From contig NZ_NESP01000001.1 in NCBI RefSeq assembly GCF_003063475.1, forward strand, positions 1,488,001 through 1,552,000: 64,000 nucleotides of DNA, read 5' to 3'. A model generated the notes under the pieces. It worked only from the letters and a program-made list of their open reading frames with translations, made no database searches and was not told the origin of the DNA. The position numbers and the translations under genes are program-made. Shown here piece after piece: positions 9,142 to 18,043 of the stretch (positions are counted from its first letter, which is position 1; each line of letters opens with the position of its first letter). This DNA comes from Limnohabitans curvus. GTDB taxonomy: Bacteria; Pseudomonadota; Gammaproteobacteria; Burkholderiales; Burkholderiaceae_C.

Positions 9142-10901
9142 GCAGCATCAAGTTTGATGCCCTGGCTGCTTGGGTTGTGCCACGCTTGCCCACGCGCTTT
9201 CAAGAAGGGCGCTTGCCGTATTTGTTCTTGATCGTGTGGCTTCTCATTGCTGCGATGGTGGTGCTTGCTTTGATCACGCCTTACCCGAATGGCGTGCCTG
9301 TGCCGTTGGCGTTTGCTGTTGTGTTGCTTATCTTGCAGTTCTTGTTCATCTGGGGTTTGCCGTTGCAAGGGGCTGTCAACCTGGGTTTGCTCGCGGGGTT
9401 GTTGCAAGTTTGTTATGCGGCTTGGATGTCAGGCGGTATTTTTTCGCCACGCATGGCGTGGTTGGCCGCGATTCCTTTGATTCCGTTTTACGCCATCAGT
9501 CGCTTCACGGGCCTCGCGTGGTTGGTTTCGGTGTTGTGCGTGGAGTTGGCCATGGCCTATGTCACTTGGCATGGTTGGTTGCCTGACAACCCGACTTTGG
9601 GGGCAGCACAAATCATGTCCTCGTTTGCCAGCTATACAGTGGTCACGATCATCGTCATCACCGTGCCTTTTTTGTATGACAACCTCTTTCGCCAAGCCTA
9701 TGCCGCAAGCCTTCAACGCAACTTAGAGCTAGAGGAAAAACGCAAAGAACTTCTGCGTACGGCGGCCTTGCGCGAGCAGTTCATTGCCACTGTCAGTCAT
9801 GAACTGCGCACGCCCATGAATGCGATCTTGGGCTTCAACAACATGTTGCTTGCTCGCGTGTCTGATAACCCGCAAGCCTTGAAAATTTTGAACCACACCC
9901 GGCAATCGGCGGATCACTTGCTTACTGTCATCAACGACGTGCTGGATTACTCACAGTTGCAAGCCGGCAAGATCAACGTGCAGTACGAAACTTTTGCCTT
10001 GCGCGATACCGTTCACACCGCATTCGACCTATTTGCGCAACGCGTCGAGAGCATGCATCTGAAATACTCTTGCACCATTGACGACAACGTCCCGCATTGG
10101 GTGCATACCGATCGTCATCGACTCATGCAAATTCTGGTGAACCTGTTGGGCAACGCCATCAAGTTCACGCATCAAGGCCATGTGACTTTGCATGTACGTC
10201 AACAGCCGCTGTGCGTGCACTTCTCCGTGCGTGACAGCGGTATTGGTATCCCCGAAGCGCAACAGCCCAAAATTTTTCAACGTTTTGTCCAAGCTGAGGA
10301 TGACATTCAATCGCGCTACGGCGGCAATGGCTTGGGTTTGTCCATCACGCAGCGCCTCGTTGAACTGATGGGCGGCCATATTGGTTTTGAAAGTAGGCCC
10401 GGTGAAGGTTCCATGTTTTGGTTCACCTTACCGCTGGTTGAGGTTGCCCCTCCCGAGGTGGAGGTTCCGCGGATCAAAATGCCCACGACGACGAGTGTTA
10501 CGGTGCCGCGTTTCTTGGTTGTGGATGACCATCCAATCAACCGATTGCTGGTGCGTCAAATTTTGAAAAATAATTGGAAAAATTGTGAGTTGGTCGAAGC
10601 AGATAACGGCATCAAAGCGCTAGACGCGCTGCGCCAACAAGATTTCGATGTGGTGCTCATGGACATGGTCATGCCCGAAATGGATGGCATTGAGGCCACT
10701 GCTGCGCTGCGCTTAAGCTTTGATCAACCCACGCGTGACACCCCCGTCTTGGGCCTCACCGCGAACGTCAATCCCCAAGACCTTGAGCGCTTTGCCGATG
10801 CCGGCGTGAGCGCTGTGGTGCTCAAGCCATTTGATGCCGTCAAGCTCTGCGCTCAGGTTGAGCAAATGCTCACAGAGAAAAAATCTTCCCTGGGTTCATG
10901 A
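9138..10901 (+). CDS. Hybrid sensor histidine kinase/response regulator 2
   Basis: A 587-residue paralogue of the preceding kinase. The start is placed at GTG 9138, which overlaps the upstream stop (GTGA); the open frame extends further upstream but there it only shadows the previous receiver domain. About six membrane helices (residues 30-190) precede HisKA His221 (TVSHELRTPMNAILG), HATPase (NLLGNAIKF; DSGIGI; GGNGLGLSI) and a receiver with Asp509 (VVLMDMVMPEMDG). With no separate output domain, signalling must pass to a phosphotransfer protein or regulator elsewhere. The last 32 bases overlap the convergent dehydrogenase gene. Confidence 0.88.
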   Translation: MSSIKFDALAAWVVPRLPTRFQEGRLPYLFLIVWLLIAAMVVLALITPYPNGVPVPLAFAVVLLILQFLFIWGLPLQGAVNLGLLAGLLQVCYAAWMSGGIFSPRMAWLAAIPLIPFYAISRFTGLAWLVSVLCVELAMAYVTWHGWLPDNPTLGAAQIMSSFASYTVVTIIVITVPFLYDNLFRQAYAASLQRNLELEEKRKELLRTAALREQFIATVSHELRTPMNAILGFNNMLLARVSDNPQALKILNHTRQSADHLLTVINDVLDYSQLQAGKINVQYETFALRDTVHTAFDLFAQRVESMHLKYSCTIDDNVPHWVHTDRHRLMQILVNLLGNAIKFTHQGHVTLHVRQQPLCVHFSVRDSGIGIPEAQQPKIFQRFVQAEDDIQSRYGGNGLGLSITQRLVELMGGHIGFESRPGEGSMFWFTLPLVEVAPPEVEVPRIKMPTTTSVTVPRFLVVDDHPINRLLVRQILKNNWKNCELVEADNGIKALDALRQQDFDVVLMDMVMPEMDGIEATAALRLSFDQPTRDTPVLGLTANVNPQDLERFADAGVSAVVLKPFDAVKLCAQVEQMLTEKKSSLGS

Positions 10902-12297
10902 TGTTGTCTGGGTCCAGTGCCCGCTTGATGGTGCGCATGATGTTCACGGCACCTTCACCTGTTTCGGTACGTAAGAACGCCATCTTGTGCAAACCAATGC
11001 CATGTTCGCCGGTGCATGTGCCGCCTAGGTTGAGGGCGCGTGTCACCAGTTTGTGGTTCAAGTCTTCTGCCAAGGCGCACTCTTGTGCGTTGTTGGGGTC
11101 AATCAAATATCCCACATGGAAATTGCCATCGCCGACGTGCCCCACTAAGAAGTAGTGGAGGCCAGACGCATTGGCCTCGGCAATTGAATCCAACATGGCA
11201 TCCGCTAGCTTGCTAATGGGCACACATGTGTCCGTTGTCACTGCGCGGCAGCCAGGGCGGCTTTGAATGGCGGCAAAGTAGGCGTTGTGTCGTGCCGTCC
11301 ACAAGCGTGTGCGTTCTTCGGGTGTCGTTGCCCATTCAAACGACACGCCACCATGTTCTGCAGCAATTTCTTGCACTGTTTCGGCTTGTTCTTTCACGCC
11401 GGCGGGTGAACCGTGAAACTCCATCAACAGCATGGGCGTTTCCGCCAAATTCAATTTCGCATATTGGTTCACCATGCGGACAGAGGCGCCATCAAGCAGC
11501 TCTACACGCGCAATGGGCACCCCCATTTGAATGGTCGTGATTGTCGTGTGCACCGCCGCTTCAATGCTGGGGAACGAACACACGGCAGCCAGCACCGCCT
11601 CAGGTAGTGGGTAAATCCGCAGCGTGATTTCTGTCATCACACCCAACGTGCCTTCGCTGCCCACAAACAAACGTGTCAGGTCGTAGCCCGCTGCTGATTT
11701 TTTAGCACGCGTTCCGGTGCGAATTACCTCGCCACTGGCGGTCACCACTTCAAGTGTCAAGACGTTTTCGCGCATCGTGCCGTAGCGTACGGCGTTGGTG
11801 CCGCTGGCACGTGTGGCGCACATGCCGCCAATCGATGCGTCCGCACCCGGATCGATTGGGAAGAACAGCCCCGTGCTTTTGATCTCCTCATTCAGTTGTT
11901 TGCGCGTCACGCCGGGTTGCACCGTCACCGTCAAGTCTTCGGCGTTGATGCTCAGCACCTTGTTCATGCGGCTCACGTCTAGGCTGATACCGCCTTGGAC
12001 AGCCAGCAAGTGGCCTTCTAGCGACGAACCCACACCAAATGGAATGACGGGCGCTTTGTATTGCGCGGCCAGCGTGACGGCATCCGCCACGTCTTGTGTG
12101 CTTTCGGCAAACACCACTGCAGCGGGTGGTGGCACGTGCACGAAGGGTGATTCATCGCGCCCATGCTGCTCTCGCACCACCAACGCAGTTGAGCAATTTG
12201 CGCCAAATCGGGCTTGCAGTGCCGCAATTAATTCGGCGGGCACCTCGCGTGGTGCGAGGGCAGGTGTTAAATGTTGATGGGCGGTGGGGGCGTTCAT
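10870..12297 (-). CDS. FAD-linked D-lactate dehydrogenase (LDHD/GlcD family)
   Basis: A 475-residue flavoprotein of the FAD-binding PCMH/FAD-oxidase C family. The FAD segment has VIPFGVGSSLEGH, SIGGMCATRASGTNAVRYG and LFVGSEGTLGV. The C-terminal domain has GHVGDGNFH and CTGEHGIGLHK, the metal/substrate site of D-2-hydroxyacid dehydrogenases, and ends with DPDNIMNPGKIF. Length and motifs fit cytochrome-dependent D-lactate dehydrogenase better than GlcD, but a glycolate or other D-2-hydroxyacid substrate cannot be excluded, especially as glcE and glcF elsewhere in this window lack an adjacent glcD. It is convergent with the hybrid kinase and divergent from the cobalamin adenosyltransferase. Confidence 0.88.
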   Translation of the reverse strand: MNAPTAHQHLTPALAPREVPAELIAALQARFGANCSTALVVREQHGRDESPFVHVPPPAAVVFAESTQDVADAVTLAAQYKAPVIPFGVGSSLEGHLLAVQGGISLDVSRMNKVLSINAEDLTVTVQPGVTRKQLNEEIKSTGLFFPIDPGADASIGGMCATRASGTNAVRYGTMRENVLTLEVVTASGEVIRTGTRAKKSAAGYDLTRLFVGSEGTLGVMTEITLRIYPLPEAVLAAVCSFPSIEAAVHTTITTIQMGVPIARVELLDGASVRMVNQYAKLNLAETPMLLMEFHGSPAGVKEQAETVQEIAAEHGGVSFEWATTPEERTRLWTARHNAYFAAIQSRPGCRAVTTDTCVPISKLADAMLDSIAEANASGLHYFLVGHVGDGNFHVGYLIDPNNAQECALAEDLNHKLVTRALNLGGTCTGEHGIGLHKMAFLRTETGEGAVNIMRTIKRALDPDNIMNPGKIFSL

Positions 12298-12407
12298 GAA
12301 ATTCTCCTAGGCAATGGCTTATTTTAAGAAGAAGCCCTTGTCTGGCGGGCGCGCCCACGCGACAGGCAAAATAAGACAAAAATCAAACACACACGAGGCA
12401 AACGTAT

Positions 12408-12971
12408 ATGGGCAACCGACTTTCACAAATCGCCACGCGCACAGGTGACGCAGGAACCACAGGCTTGGGCAATAACCAACGCGTGTCCAAAAATAGCCTG
12501 CGCGTCCACGCCATGGGCGAGGTGGACGAACTCAACTCCAACATCGGCGTCTTGCTTTGTGAAGACATGCCGCAAGACGTGCGCGAGGTGTTGGTTGAGA
12601 TTCAGCACCAGTTGTTTAACCTGGGTGGTGAGCTGTCCATCCCCGGTTTTGAGTTGCTGAAAGAAGAGGCCGTTCAAGCGCTTGACAACGCGCTCGAAAA
12701 ATACAACAGCCAACTCCCCAAACTTGAAGAATTTATCTTGCCTGCCGGCACACGCGGTGCAGCGCTTTCACATGTGTGTCGCACCGTGGCACGTCGTGCA
12801 GAGCGTGCCACTGTGGCTTTAGGCAACGAAGAAGCGATAGGCGATGCGCCGCGCCAATACCTCAACCGATTGAGTGACCTGATGTTCGTTTTCGCTCGTG
12901 TTCTCAATCGCTTGAATGGTGGCGATGACGTGTACTGGAAAAGTGAACGGATGAAGCGTAGCGACGCTTAA
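12408..12971 (+). CDS. Cob(I)alamin adenosyltransferase, PduO type
   Basis: Transfers the adenosyl group of ATP to cob(I)alamin to make adenosylcobalamin. The 187-residue protein has the PduO/MMAB N-terminal ATP loop (TRTGDAGTTGLGNNQRVSK), the following VDELNSNIG block, and the C-terminal signature (CRTVARRAERATVAL; YLNRLSDLMFVFAR). A GAGG ribosome-binding sequence lies ahead of ATG 12408. It stands alone and divergent from the dehydrogenase. Adenosylcobalamin is not the form used by methionine synthase (33 kb region), so another B12-dependent enzyme such as a mutase presumably exists outside the window. Confidence 0.93.
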   Translation: MGNRLSQIATRTGDAGTTGLGNNQRVSKNSLRVHAMGEVDELNSNIGVLLCEDMPQDVREVLVEIQHQLFNLGGELSIPGFELLKEEAVQALDNALEKYNSQLPKLEEFILPAGTRGAALSHVCRTVARRAERATVALGNEEAIGDAPRQYLNRLSDLMFVFARVLNRLNGGDDVYWKSERMKRSDA

Positions 12972-13040
12972 GAAGCGCTGCTTAAGCGCATGAAATCTTG
13001 CACTTAAAAAACATCAAAAACCCACCTGAAACTAAAACAT

Positions 13041-13058
13041 ATACGCCAGTTGGCGTAT
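13041..13058. repeat. Perfect short palindrome in the AT-rich region before the OmpA-domain genes
   Basis: ATACGCCA-GT-TGGCGTAT is a perfect eight-base inverted repeat in the 216-base region between the cobalamin adenosyltransferase and the first OmpA-domain gene. There is no T-run after it, so it is more like an operator than a terminator. The rest of this region shows no gene that I can support. Confidence 0.4.
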
Positions 13059-13187
13059 GTACGAAACAGGGAAAACCCCAGACAATGAAATTTTTCTAAT
13101 TTTGCGCCTATGCGTTGAATTTATTGTTTCTTTTGGTTCTTGCATTCCTGCGGATGCAATTGCTGAATCTAGTTCTGGTGGTTTGCA

Positions 13188-14141
13188 ATGTGTTTAATTT
13201 TCAGCCAACGCGCGGGGCGTTGGTGCGTTGTCACTTTTGCGTTTGGAATCGCAGGACTTGTATTGCAAGCGCATGCGCAAGCAGACAAAGCGAGCGGTGC
13301 AGATGGCAAGCCTAAGTACGGTGTCAGCAAGCCTTTAGGCGATACCTATGCGGGGGTCAAAAGTGTGGCTGACGAGCAAACGCGCATTGTGCTTTACCGC
13401 CCGTCCGTGCCCGATATGGCTGGCGTTGTCTCAGTTTATTTGAATGGGCGTTACCACGCATCTTTGCAAAAAGAGGCCTTCACGGTGGTTTGCTTAAGTG
13501 GCAAAAAAACGGACGTTCGCACCCGCTATTTACCCAACCAAAGCACAGACATACGCCCGGAACTCGACACTTACTTGGCGATTGCCATAAATGGTGGTCA
13601 GTCGGTATATCTGCGCATCACTGAGGGCGAGAACACGACAAGCCGCATCGACCTCGTCACCCCACAACTTGCGCTCAAGGACCTCGCGGACGCGCACCAA
13701 CAAATGCACACCCTTAGCCGTGTGCCCGGTGCCCAGGCATGTCGCGAAGCAGAAGAAACCCGCTTTGCCTTTGACCCCAACATCATCACCTTTGGTTCAG
13801 ATGCTATTTTTGAACATAAGAAAACTGACATCCACGCGATCAGCACACAGGGCAGGCAAGAGCTGCAGCAAATTGTTGAAAAAATTAATATTAAGTACAA
13901 AACTTTCAAAACCGTCAAAGTTCATGTGGTGGGTTTTGCCGATGACGAGGCGGATGACGTCTTAAACCGCCGTATTTCTCAACAGCGCGCTCAAAGCGTG
14001 CGCGCATTTTTCAAAGCCCAAGGCTTGCGCTCCACCGCTCTGACACACGAGGGCCGAGGGTCTGAAGAAAAACAAAAAGCGCAGCTTTTTGGTTTATCTC
14101 CACGACGGGTGGAAGTTGAAGTTGCAGTCGAACTGCGTTAA
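13188..14141 (+). CDS. OmpA-domain outer-membrane/periplasmic protein A
   Basis: A 317-residue exported protein. The first 31 residues form a signal peptide with likely cleavage after AHA (AHA-QADK). Residues 60-190 are an uncharacterised domain with RIVLYRPS and YLNGRYHASLQ motifs that recur in the next gene. The C-terminal third is an OmpA/MotB peptidoglycan-binding domain: FGSDAIFEHKKTDI, VVGFADDEADDVLNRRISQQRAQSVRAFF, and a terminal PRRVEVEVAVEL. The usual 'GHTD' loop is changed to GFADDE. It probably anchors an envelope complex to peptidoglycan; the nearby type I secretion adaptor suggests it once served a secretion or adhesin locus. The 216 bases upstream are AT-rich and contain a perfect hairpin at 13041-13058. 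Confidence 0.8.
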   Translation: MCLIFSQRAGRWCVVTFAFGIAGLVLQAHAQADKASGADGKPKYGVSKPLGDTYAGVKSVADEQTRIVLYRPSVPDMAGVVSVYLNGRYHASLQKEAFTVVCLSGKKTDVRTRYLPNQSTDIRPELDTYLAIAINGGQSVYLRITEGENTTSRIDLVTPQLALKDLADAHQQMHTLSRVPGAQACREAEETRFAFDPNIITFGSDAIFEHKKTDIHAISTQGRQELQQIVEKINIKYKTFKTVKVHVVGFADDEADDVLNRRISQQRAQSVRAFFKAQGLRSTALTHEGRGSEEKQKAQLFGLSPRRVEVEVAVELR

Positions 14142-14272
14142 CAAAACTTAATACTTTATCAATCTTTAAACTGCAAAAATAACGGAATTGTTAATCTAAA
14201 TCCGTAACCAACAGGAATAATGAGGCAGAATGTTATCGTTTTCCCGTGGTTTGTAATTTTAAAAGAGTACTT

Positions 14273-15226
14273 ATGAATGTAATTTCTGCGCGCTTATTCA
14301 GCAGCCATTGTGTTGCAGCCACTGTCGCCGTGTTTGCGTTATTTGGGGCGTTTGTGCTGCCAGTGCAAGCGCAGCGAACCCCTGCCAGTGCCTATGCTGA
14401 CTTTGAACTCAGTGGCAGCGTGACAGAGCCCCAGGGTGAAGAATACGTTGCGCCTCAAAAACTCAACCCTCGCTTGGCCCGCATTACGCTCTATCGCCCG
14501 GCACATGGTTTTGCCCCTGGTGCAGCGCACTTAGAAATTAACGGCCATTACCTGACCTCCTTGCAACTTGGCGGTTACACCGAAGTCTGTGTGGAGCCCG
14601 CAGAACTCCAGCTCTCAGCCCGCATGGTTCAAACCGGCAGCGAACTCAAAAACTTCCAAGACGCGACAGCCAAGTTGAAGTCACAAGCTGCACAAAATTT
14701 TTACGTGCGGGTTTTTGAATACGGTGACGGTCGCGCCACGCTCACCCCTGTTAAAGCAGACATTGCCCAATCCGAACTTAAGGACACGCGCTTGCAAATT
14801 CATGCCGTGTCTCGCCTGGCGCAAGCTAAGCCGTGCGTCGACTCTGTACCGCACTCTGCCGCCGCAACTGCCATGGTTAAGACAGAAAGCATTGTTTTAG
14901 GTTCAGACACGTTGTTTGCATTTGGTAAGGCCGACATCAAAGACATCGTGCCCCAAGGTCGTACAGCCATGGATACGCTCATTGCACGACTGCAAAAAGA
15001 ATACGGTAACGACGAAGACGCACTCATCCAAATCACGGGCCATGCGGATCCTCTGGGCAATCCAGCATCTAACAAGCGCCTGTCGGAAACCCGCGCGCTT
15101 GCCATTCGCAAATACATGATTGAAGGCGGCATGAAGCCCGAACGTGTCACAGGCCAAGGCGTGGGCGCTGAACAACCGGTTATCACCGTCCCCAGTTGTT
15201 GGTGTGGGCCGATGTGGTGGCGGTGA
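14273..15226 (+). pseudogene. OmpA-domain protein B with a foreign, out-of-frame 3' end
   Basis: The 317-residue frame from ATG 14273 starts with a signal peptide (cleavage near VQA-QRTP), repeats the RITLYRP / EINGHYLTSLQ domain of its neighbour, and enters an OmpA domain (LGSDTLFAFGKADI, ITGHADPLGNPASNKRLSETRALAIRKYM, GQGVGAEQP). It then breaks: after GAEQPVI the frame reads only about a dozen unrelated residues (TVPSCWCGPMWWR) and stops, so the final strand and the NRRVEIEV-type terminus are missing. From 15184 the DNA instead encodes, in another frame, the end of a type I secretion ATPase. I read this as a deletion joining two genes. The truncated product may be unstable or unable to bind peptidoglycan. 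Confidence 0.75.
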
Positions 15227-15324
15227 TTGATGCAGGGCAATGCGTGATGGTCGGGCCCAAACAAGAAATGATTGAAAAGCTGTCGCGTGGCGTTGAAGTC
15301 AAGATGGCCGGAGTCGCTGTATGA
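15184..15324 (+). pseudogene. 3' remnant of a type I secretion ABC transporter ATPase
   Basis: Read in the frame ending at TGA 15322-15324, this segment encodes 46 residues beginning HRPQLLVWADVVAVIDAGQ, continuing through GPKQEMIEKLSRG and ending MAGVAV. That is the expected C-terminal end of a LapB/PrtD-type exporter ATPase, just after the H-loop histidine (normally ITHRPQLL...ADRIVVLD.G). Nothing of the membrane domain, Walker motifs or signature is present upstream; the sequence there belongs to the OmpA-domain gene. The stop overlaps the adaptor start (ATGA), the arrangement expected of an intact ATPase-adaptor operon. Confidence 0.72.
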
Positions 15325-16601
15325 AACAAAAACTAATAGCAACTTGGGTGCAAGCCAAAACCTTGTGGGCCAAGTTCAAAGAGCTGTCGCAAGACGACAA
15401 AAAGATTGCAGGCTTTGGTGTGCGCACCGTGGAAGACGACGAGCGCGAAGCCAGCCGCTTGTTGGTGTGGGTGACGGCTGGTACTTTGTTTTTTGGGTTG
15501 ATTTGGGCGGGGTTTTTTAGCTTGGATGAAATCACGCGTGGTCAAGGAAAGATCATTCCCTCCAGCCGTGAACAGGTGATTCAAAGTTTGGACTCTGGTG
15601 TCTTGAGCGAGATGTTGGTGCGCGAAGGCGATGTGGTTGAAAAAGACCAAGTGCTGTTGCAGATGGATGACACACGTTCAGGGGCAGGCTACCGGGAAGC
15701 AAATGAAAAGTATTTGTCTTTGTTGGCCATTGCTGCACGTTTACGCGCAGAGGCCAACAACACGACCTTGGCATTTCCGCCAGAACTCAAAGCCGAGCCA
15801 CAGTTGATCACACAAGAAACGCAGGCTTACAAAGCACGCAAGCAAGCGTTGACGGAATCATTGCAAGCCGTGGATGCTTCGTTGGCAGCCATCACCCGTG
15901 AAATCACGCTCACCGAACCCTTGGTCAAAGGCGGTGTGATGTCGGAGGTGGAGCTGTTGCGCCTAAAGCGTCAACAAGCCGAATTGATGGGACAACGCGC
16001 AGAGCGCAAAAACCGTTACCTCACAGATGCGAACAACGAGTTGACACGTGTGTCATCCGATCTGTCGCAGACCAAAGAAAACGCCTCTGCGCGCGAAGAT
16101 GCCTATCTGCATACCACCATCAAATCGCCCATGAAGGGCGTGGTGAAAAACGTGCAGGTCACCACCGTGGGCGGCGTGATTCAAGCGGGCCAACCGATTT
16201 TGGAAATCGTGCCTACCGAAGATGAAATGATGGTCGAGGCCTATGTCAAACCCGCAGAAGTGGCGTTTTTGAAGGTGGGTCAAAAAGCGGTGGTCAAGCT
16301 CACGTCATACGACTTCAACAAGTACGGCGGATTGGATGGCGAGCTAGAGCACCTGAGCCCTGACACCATGAAAGACGAACGCCAACAGCGCAAACCCGGC
16401 GCAACACCCGCGGACATGGACGAAGGTTTCTACCGCATCTTGGTGCGCATCAAAGACCCCAACCTCGTGCGCAAAGGGTTGAAGATCGCGCCCACACCGG
16501 GCATGACGGCGAGTGTGGAAATTCGAACTGGCCAAAAGACGGTGCTCGAATATCTGTTCCGACCTTTGCAAAACGTGTCCCAAGCCTTGCGCGAGCGTTG
16601 A
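15321..16601 (+). CDS. Type I secretion membrane-fusion (adaptor) protein, HlyD/LapC family
   Basis: A 426-residue periplasmic adaptor linking an inner-membrane ABC exporter to an outer-membrane channel. A short cytoplasmic tail is followed by one transmembrane helix (about residues 50-70), the lipoyl half-motif (GQGKIIPSSREQVIQSLDSGVLSEMLVREGD in parts), a long alpha-hairpin coiled coil (about 125-265), the second lipoyl half (IKSPMKGVVKNVQV..GGVIQAGQPILEIVP) and the HlyD beta-barrel ending near PGMTASVEIRTG. The reading frame looks intact. Its partner ATPase survives only as a fragment directly upstream, so unless an ATPase is supplied elsewhere the adaptor is orphaned. Confidence 0.9.
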   Translation: MKQKLIATWVQAKTLWAKFKELSQDDKKIAGFGVRTVEDDEREASRLLVWVTAGTLFFGLIWAGFFSLDEITRGQGKIIPSSREQVIQSLDSGVLSEMLVREGDVVEKDQVLLQMDDTRSGAGYREANEKYLSLLAIAARLRAEANNTTLAFPPELKAEPQLITQETQAYKARKQALTESLQAVDASLAAITREITLTEPLVKGGVMSEVELLRLKRQQAELMGQRAERKNRYLTDANNELTRVSSDLSQTKENASAREDAYLHTTIKSPMKGVVKNVQVTTVGGVIQAGQPILEIVPTEDEMMVEAYVKPAEVAFLKVGQKAVVKLTSYDFNKYGGLDGELEHLSPDTMKDERQQRKPGATPADMDEGFYRILVRIKDPNLVRKGLKIAPTPGMTASVEIRTGQKTVLEYLFRPLQNVSQALRER

Positions 16602-16630
16602 TTTAGGATGGGTGCCAGAGGGGTTAACTT

Positions 16631-18043
16631 TTGGTGCCAATTGAACATTCTTTTTTAAACAAAGCGCTGCAACGCCAGCGCGCCGCGCATAGGGCGCACG
16701 CCTATCCTAGCGAAGCGCAGCGTCGCAACGACTTGCTCAATCTCAAGGCCTTTGTGCGTGACAACGCCGAAGCTTTGGCCCAAGCCATCTCTGCAGATTA
16801 CGGCCACCGTTCACGCCACGAAACTTTGTTGGCGGACGTTTTGCCCGTCATGCATGGCGTGGACCATGCGCTCAAACACCTCAAGCGATGGATGACGCCA
16901 CAGCGGCGCAGCGTCGATTGGATGAAATTCTTCGGTGCGAAAAATCGTGTGTTGCCACAGCCCTTGGGCGTGGTGGGCATCATCGTGCCGTGGAATTTCC
17001 CCATTAATTTGAGTTTTCTAGTTTTGGTGGATGTCTTTGCAGCAGGCAATCGCGCCATGGTCAAGATGTCAGAGAACTCGCGTCACCTAACGCGGGTATT
17101 GATGGACTTGATGCCTCGTTATTTCAGTCCCGACAAATTGATTTTTTTTGAAGAAACTGGCGGCGTGGGCGTGGCGTTTTCAAAGCTCAAGTTTGACCAT
17201 TTGGTCTTCACGGGTTCGACAGAAACGGGCAAAGCGGTCATGGCGGCTGCAGCCCCCAACTTGTGTCCTGTGACCTTGGAGCTGGGGGGCAAGTCACCCG
17301 CGTTGGTGTGCGAGGACTTCCCCTTGCGAACGGCTGCCGAGCGGATACTGTTTGCCAAGTGCTTCAACGCAGGGCAAATTTGTACCGATGTCGACCATGT
17401 GTACCTGCCTCGGCACAGCATTGCTGCATTTGTGGCGCTGGCAAAAGAGATCGTGCAAAAACGCTATGACACGCTCGATAGCCCTGACTTCACGGCCATC
17501 ATTGACGCCAAGTCGTTCCACCGCTTAGTGGCGGCCTTGCAAGAGGCCCAAGCGCAGGGCGCAACCCTTGTTCCCTTGTTGCCAGGCCCGCATTGGGATG
17601 AACGCACGCGCAAGATCGCGCCGCACTTGGTGCTCAATCTGCCGCCCGGATGTGCTCTGCAAACTCACGAAATATTTGGCCCCGTGTTACCAGTGATGGG
17701 CTACACCACCTTGGATGAGGTGGTGCAAAGCATTCATGCGGCACCGCACCCTTTGGCTTTCTACCCATTCAGTAACAACCGGCAAATCATTCAGGACTTG
17801 GTGATGCGGACCATGTCCGGCGGCGTGGTCGTGAACGATGCACTGCTGCATGCTGCACAACACAGCTTGCCCTTTGGTGGCGTGGGCGAGAGTGGCATGG
17901 GCCACTACCACGGGCATGAAGGGTTTGTGAATTTTTCCAAGATGCGCCCCATTTTTTACCAAGCGCGTTTCAATGCGGTGCGTTTGGTTTGGCCACCCTA
18001 TCGCCAGCGCATAGAGACCTATTTGAAATTTCTCATGAAATGA
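16631..18043 (+). CDS. Coniferyl-aldehyde dehydrogenase-like aldehyde dehydrogenase
   Basis: NAD(P)-dependent aldehyde dehydrogenase of the CalB type, oxidising coniferyl or related hydrophobic aldehydes to the acids. The 470-residue chain has PLGVVGIIVPWNFPINLSF, the nucleotide-binding FTGSTETGKAVM, the general base Glu in TLELGGKSP, and the catalytic Cys in NAGQICTDVD. The short length and C-terminal membrane-like segment (VRLVWPPYRQRIETYLKFL) fit class 3/CalB-like ALDHs. AGAGGGG lies 7-10 bases ahead of two possible starts, TTG 16631 and GTG 16634. The stop overlaps the phoD start (ATGA). Substrate is uncertain; fatty aldehydes are an alternative. Confidence 0.85.
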   Translation: MVPIEHSFLNKALQRQRAAHRAHAYPSEAQRRNDLLNLKAFVRDNAEALAQAISADYGHRSRHETLLADVLPVMHGVDHALKHLKRWMTPQRRSVDWMKFFGAKNRVLPQPLGVVGIIVPWNFPINLSFLVLVDVFAAGNRAMVKMSENSRHLTRVLMDLMPRYFSPDKLIFFEETGGVGVAFSKLKFDHLVFTGSTETGKAVMAAAAPNLCPVTLELGGKSPALVCEDFPLRTAAERILFAKCFNAGQICTDVDHVYLPRHSIAAFVALAKEIVQKRYDTLDSPDFTAIIDAKSFHRLVAALQEAQAQGATLVPLLPGPHWDERTRKIAPHLVLNLPPGCALQTHEIFGPVLPVMGYTTLDEVVQSIHAAPHPLAFYPFSNNRQIIQDLVMRTMSGGVVVNDALLHAAQHSLPFGGVGESGMGHYHGHEGFVNFSKMRPIFYQARFNAVRLVWPPYRQRIETYLKFLMK

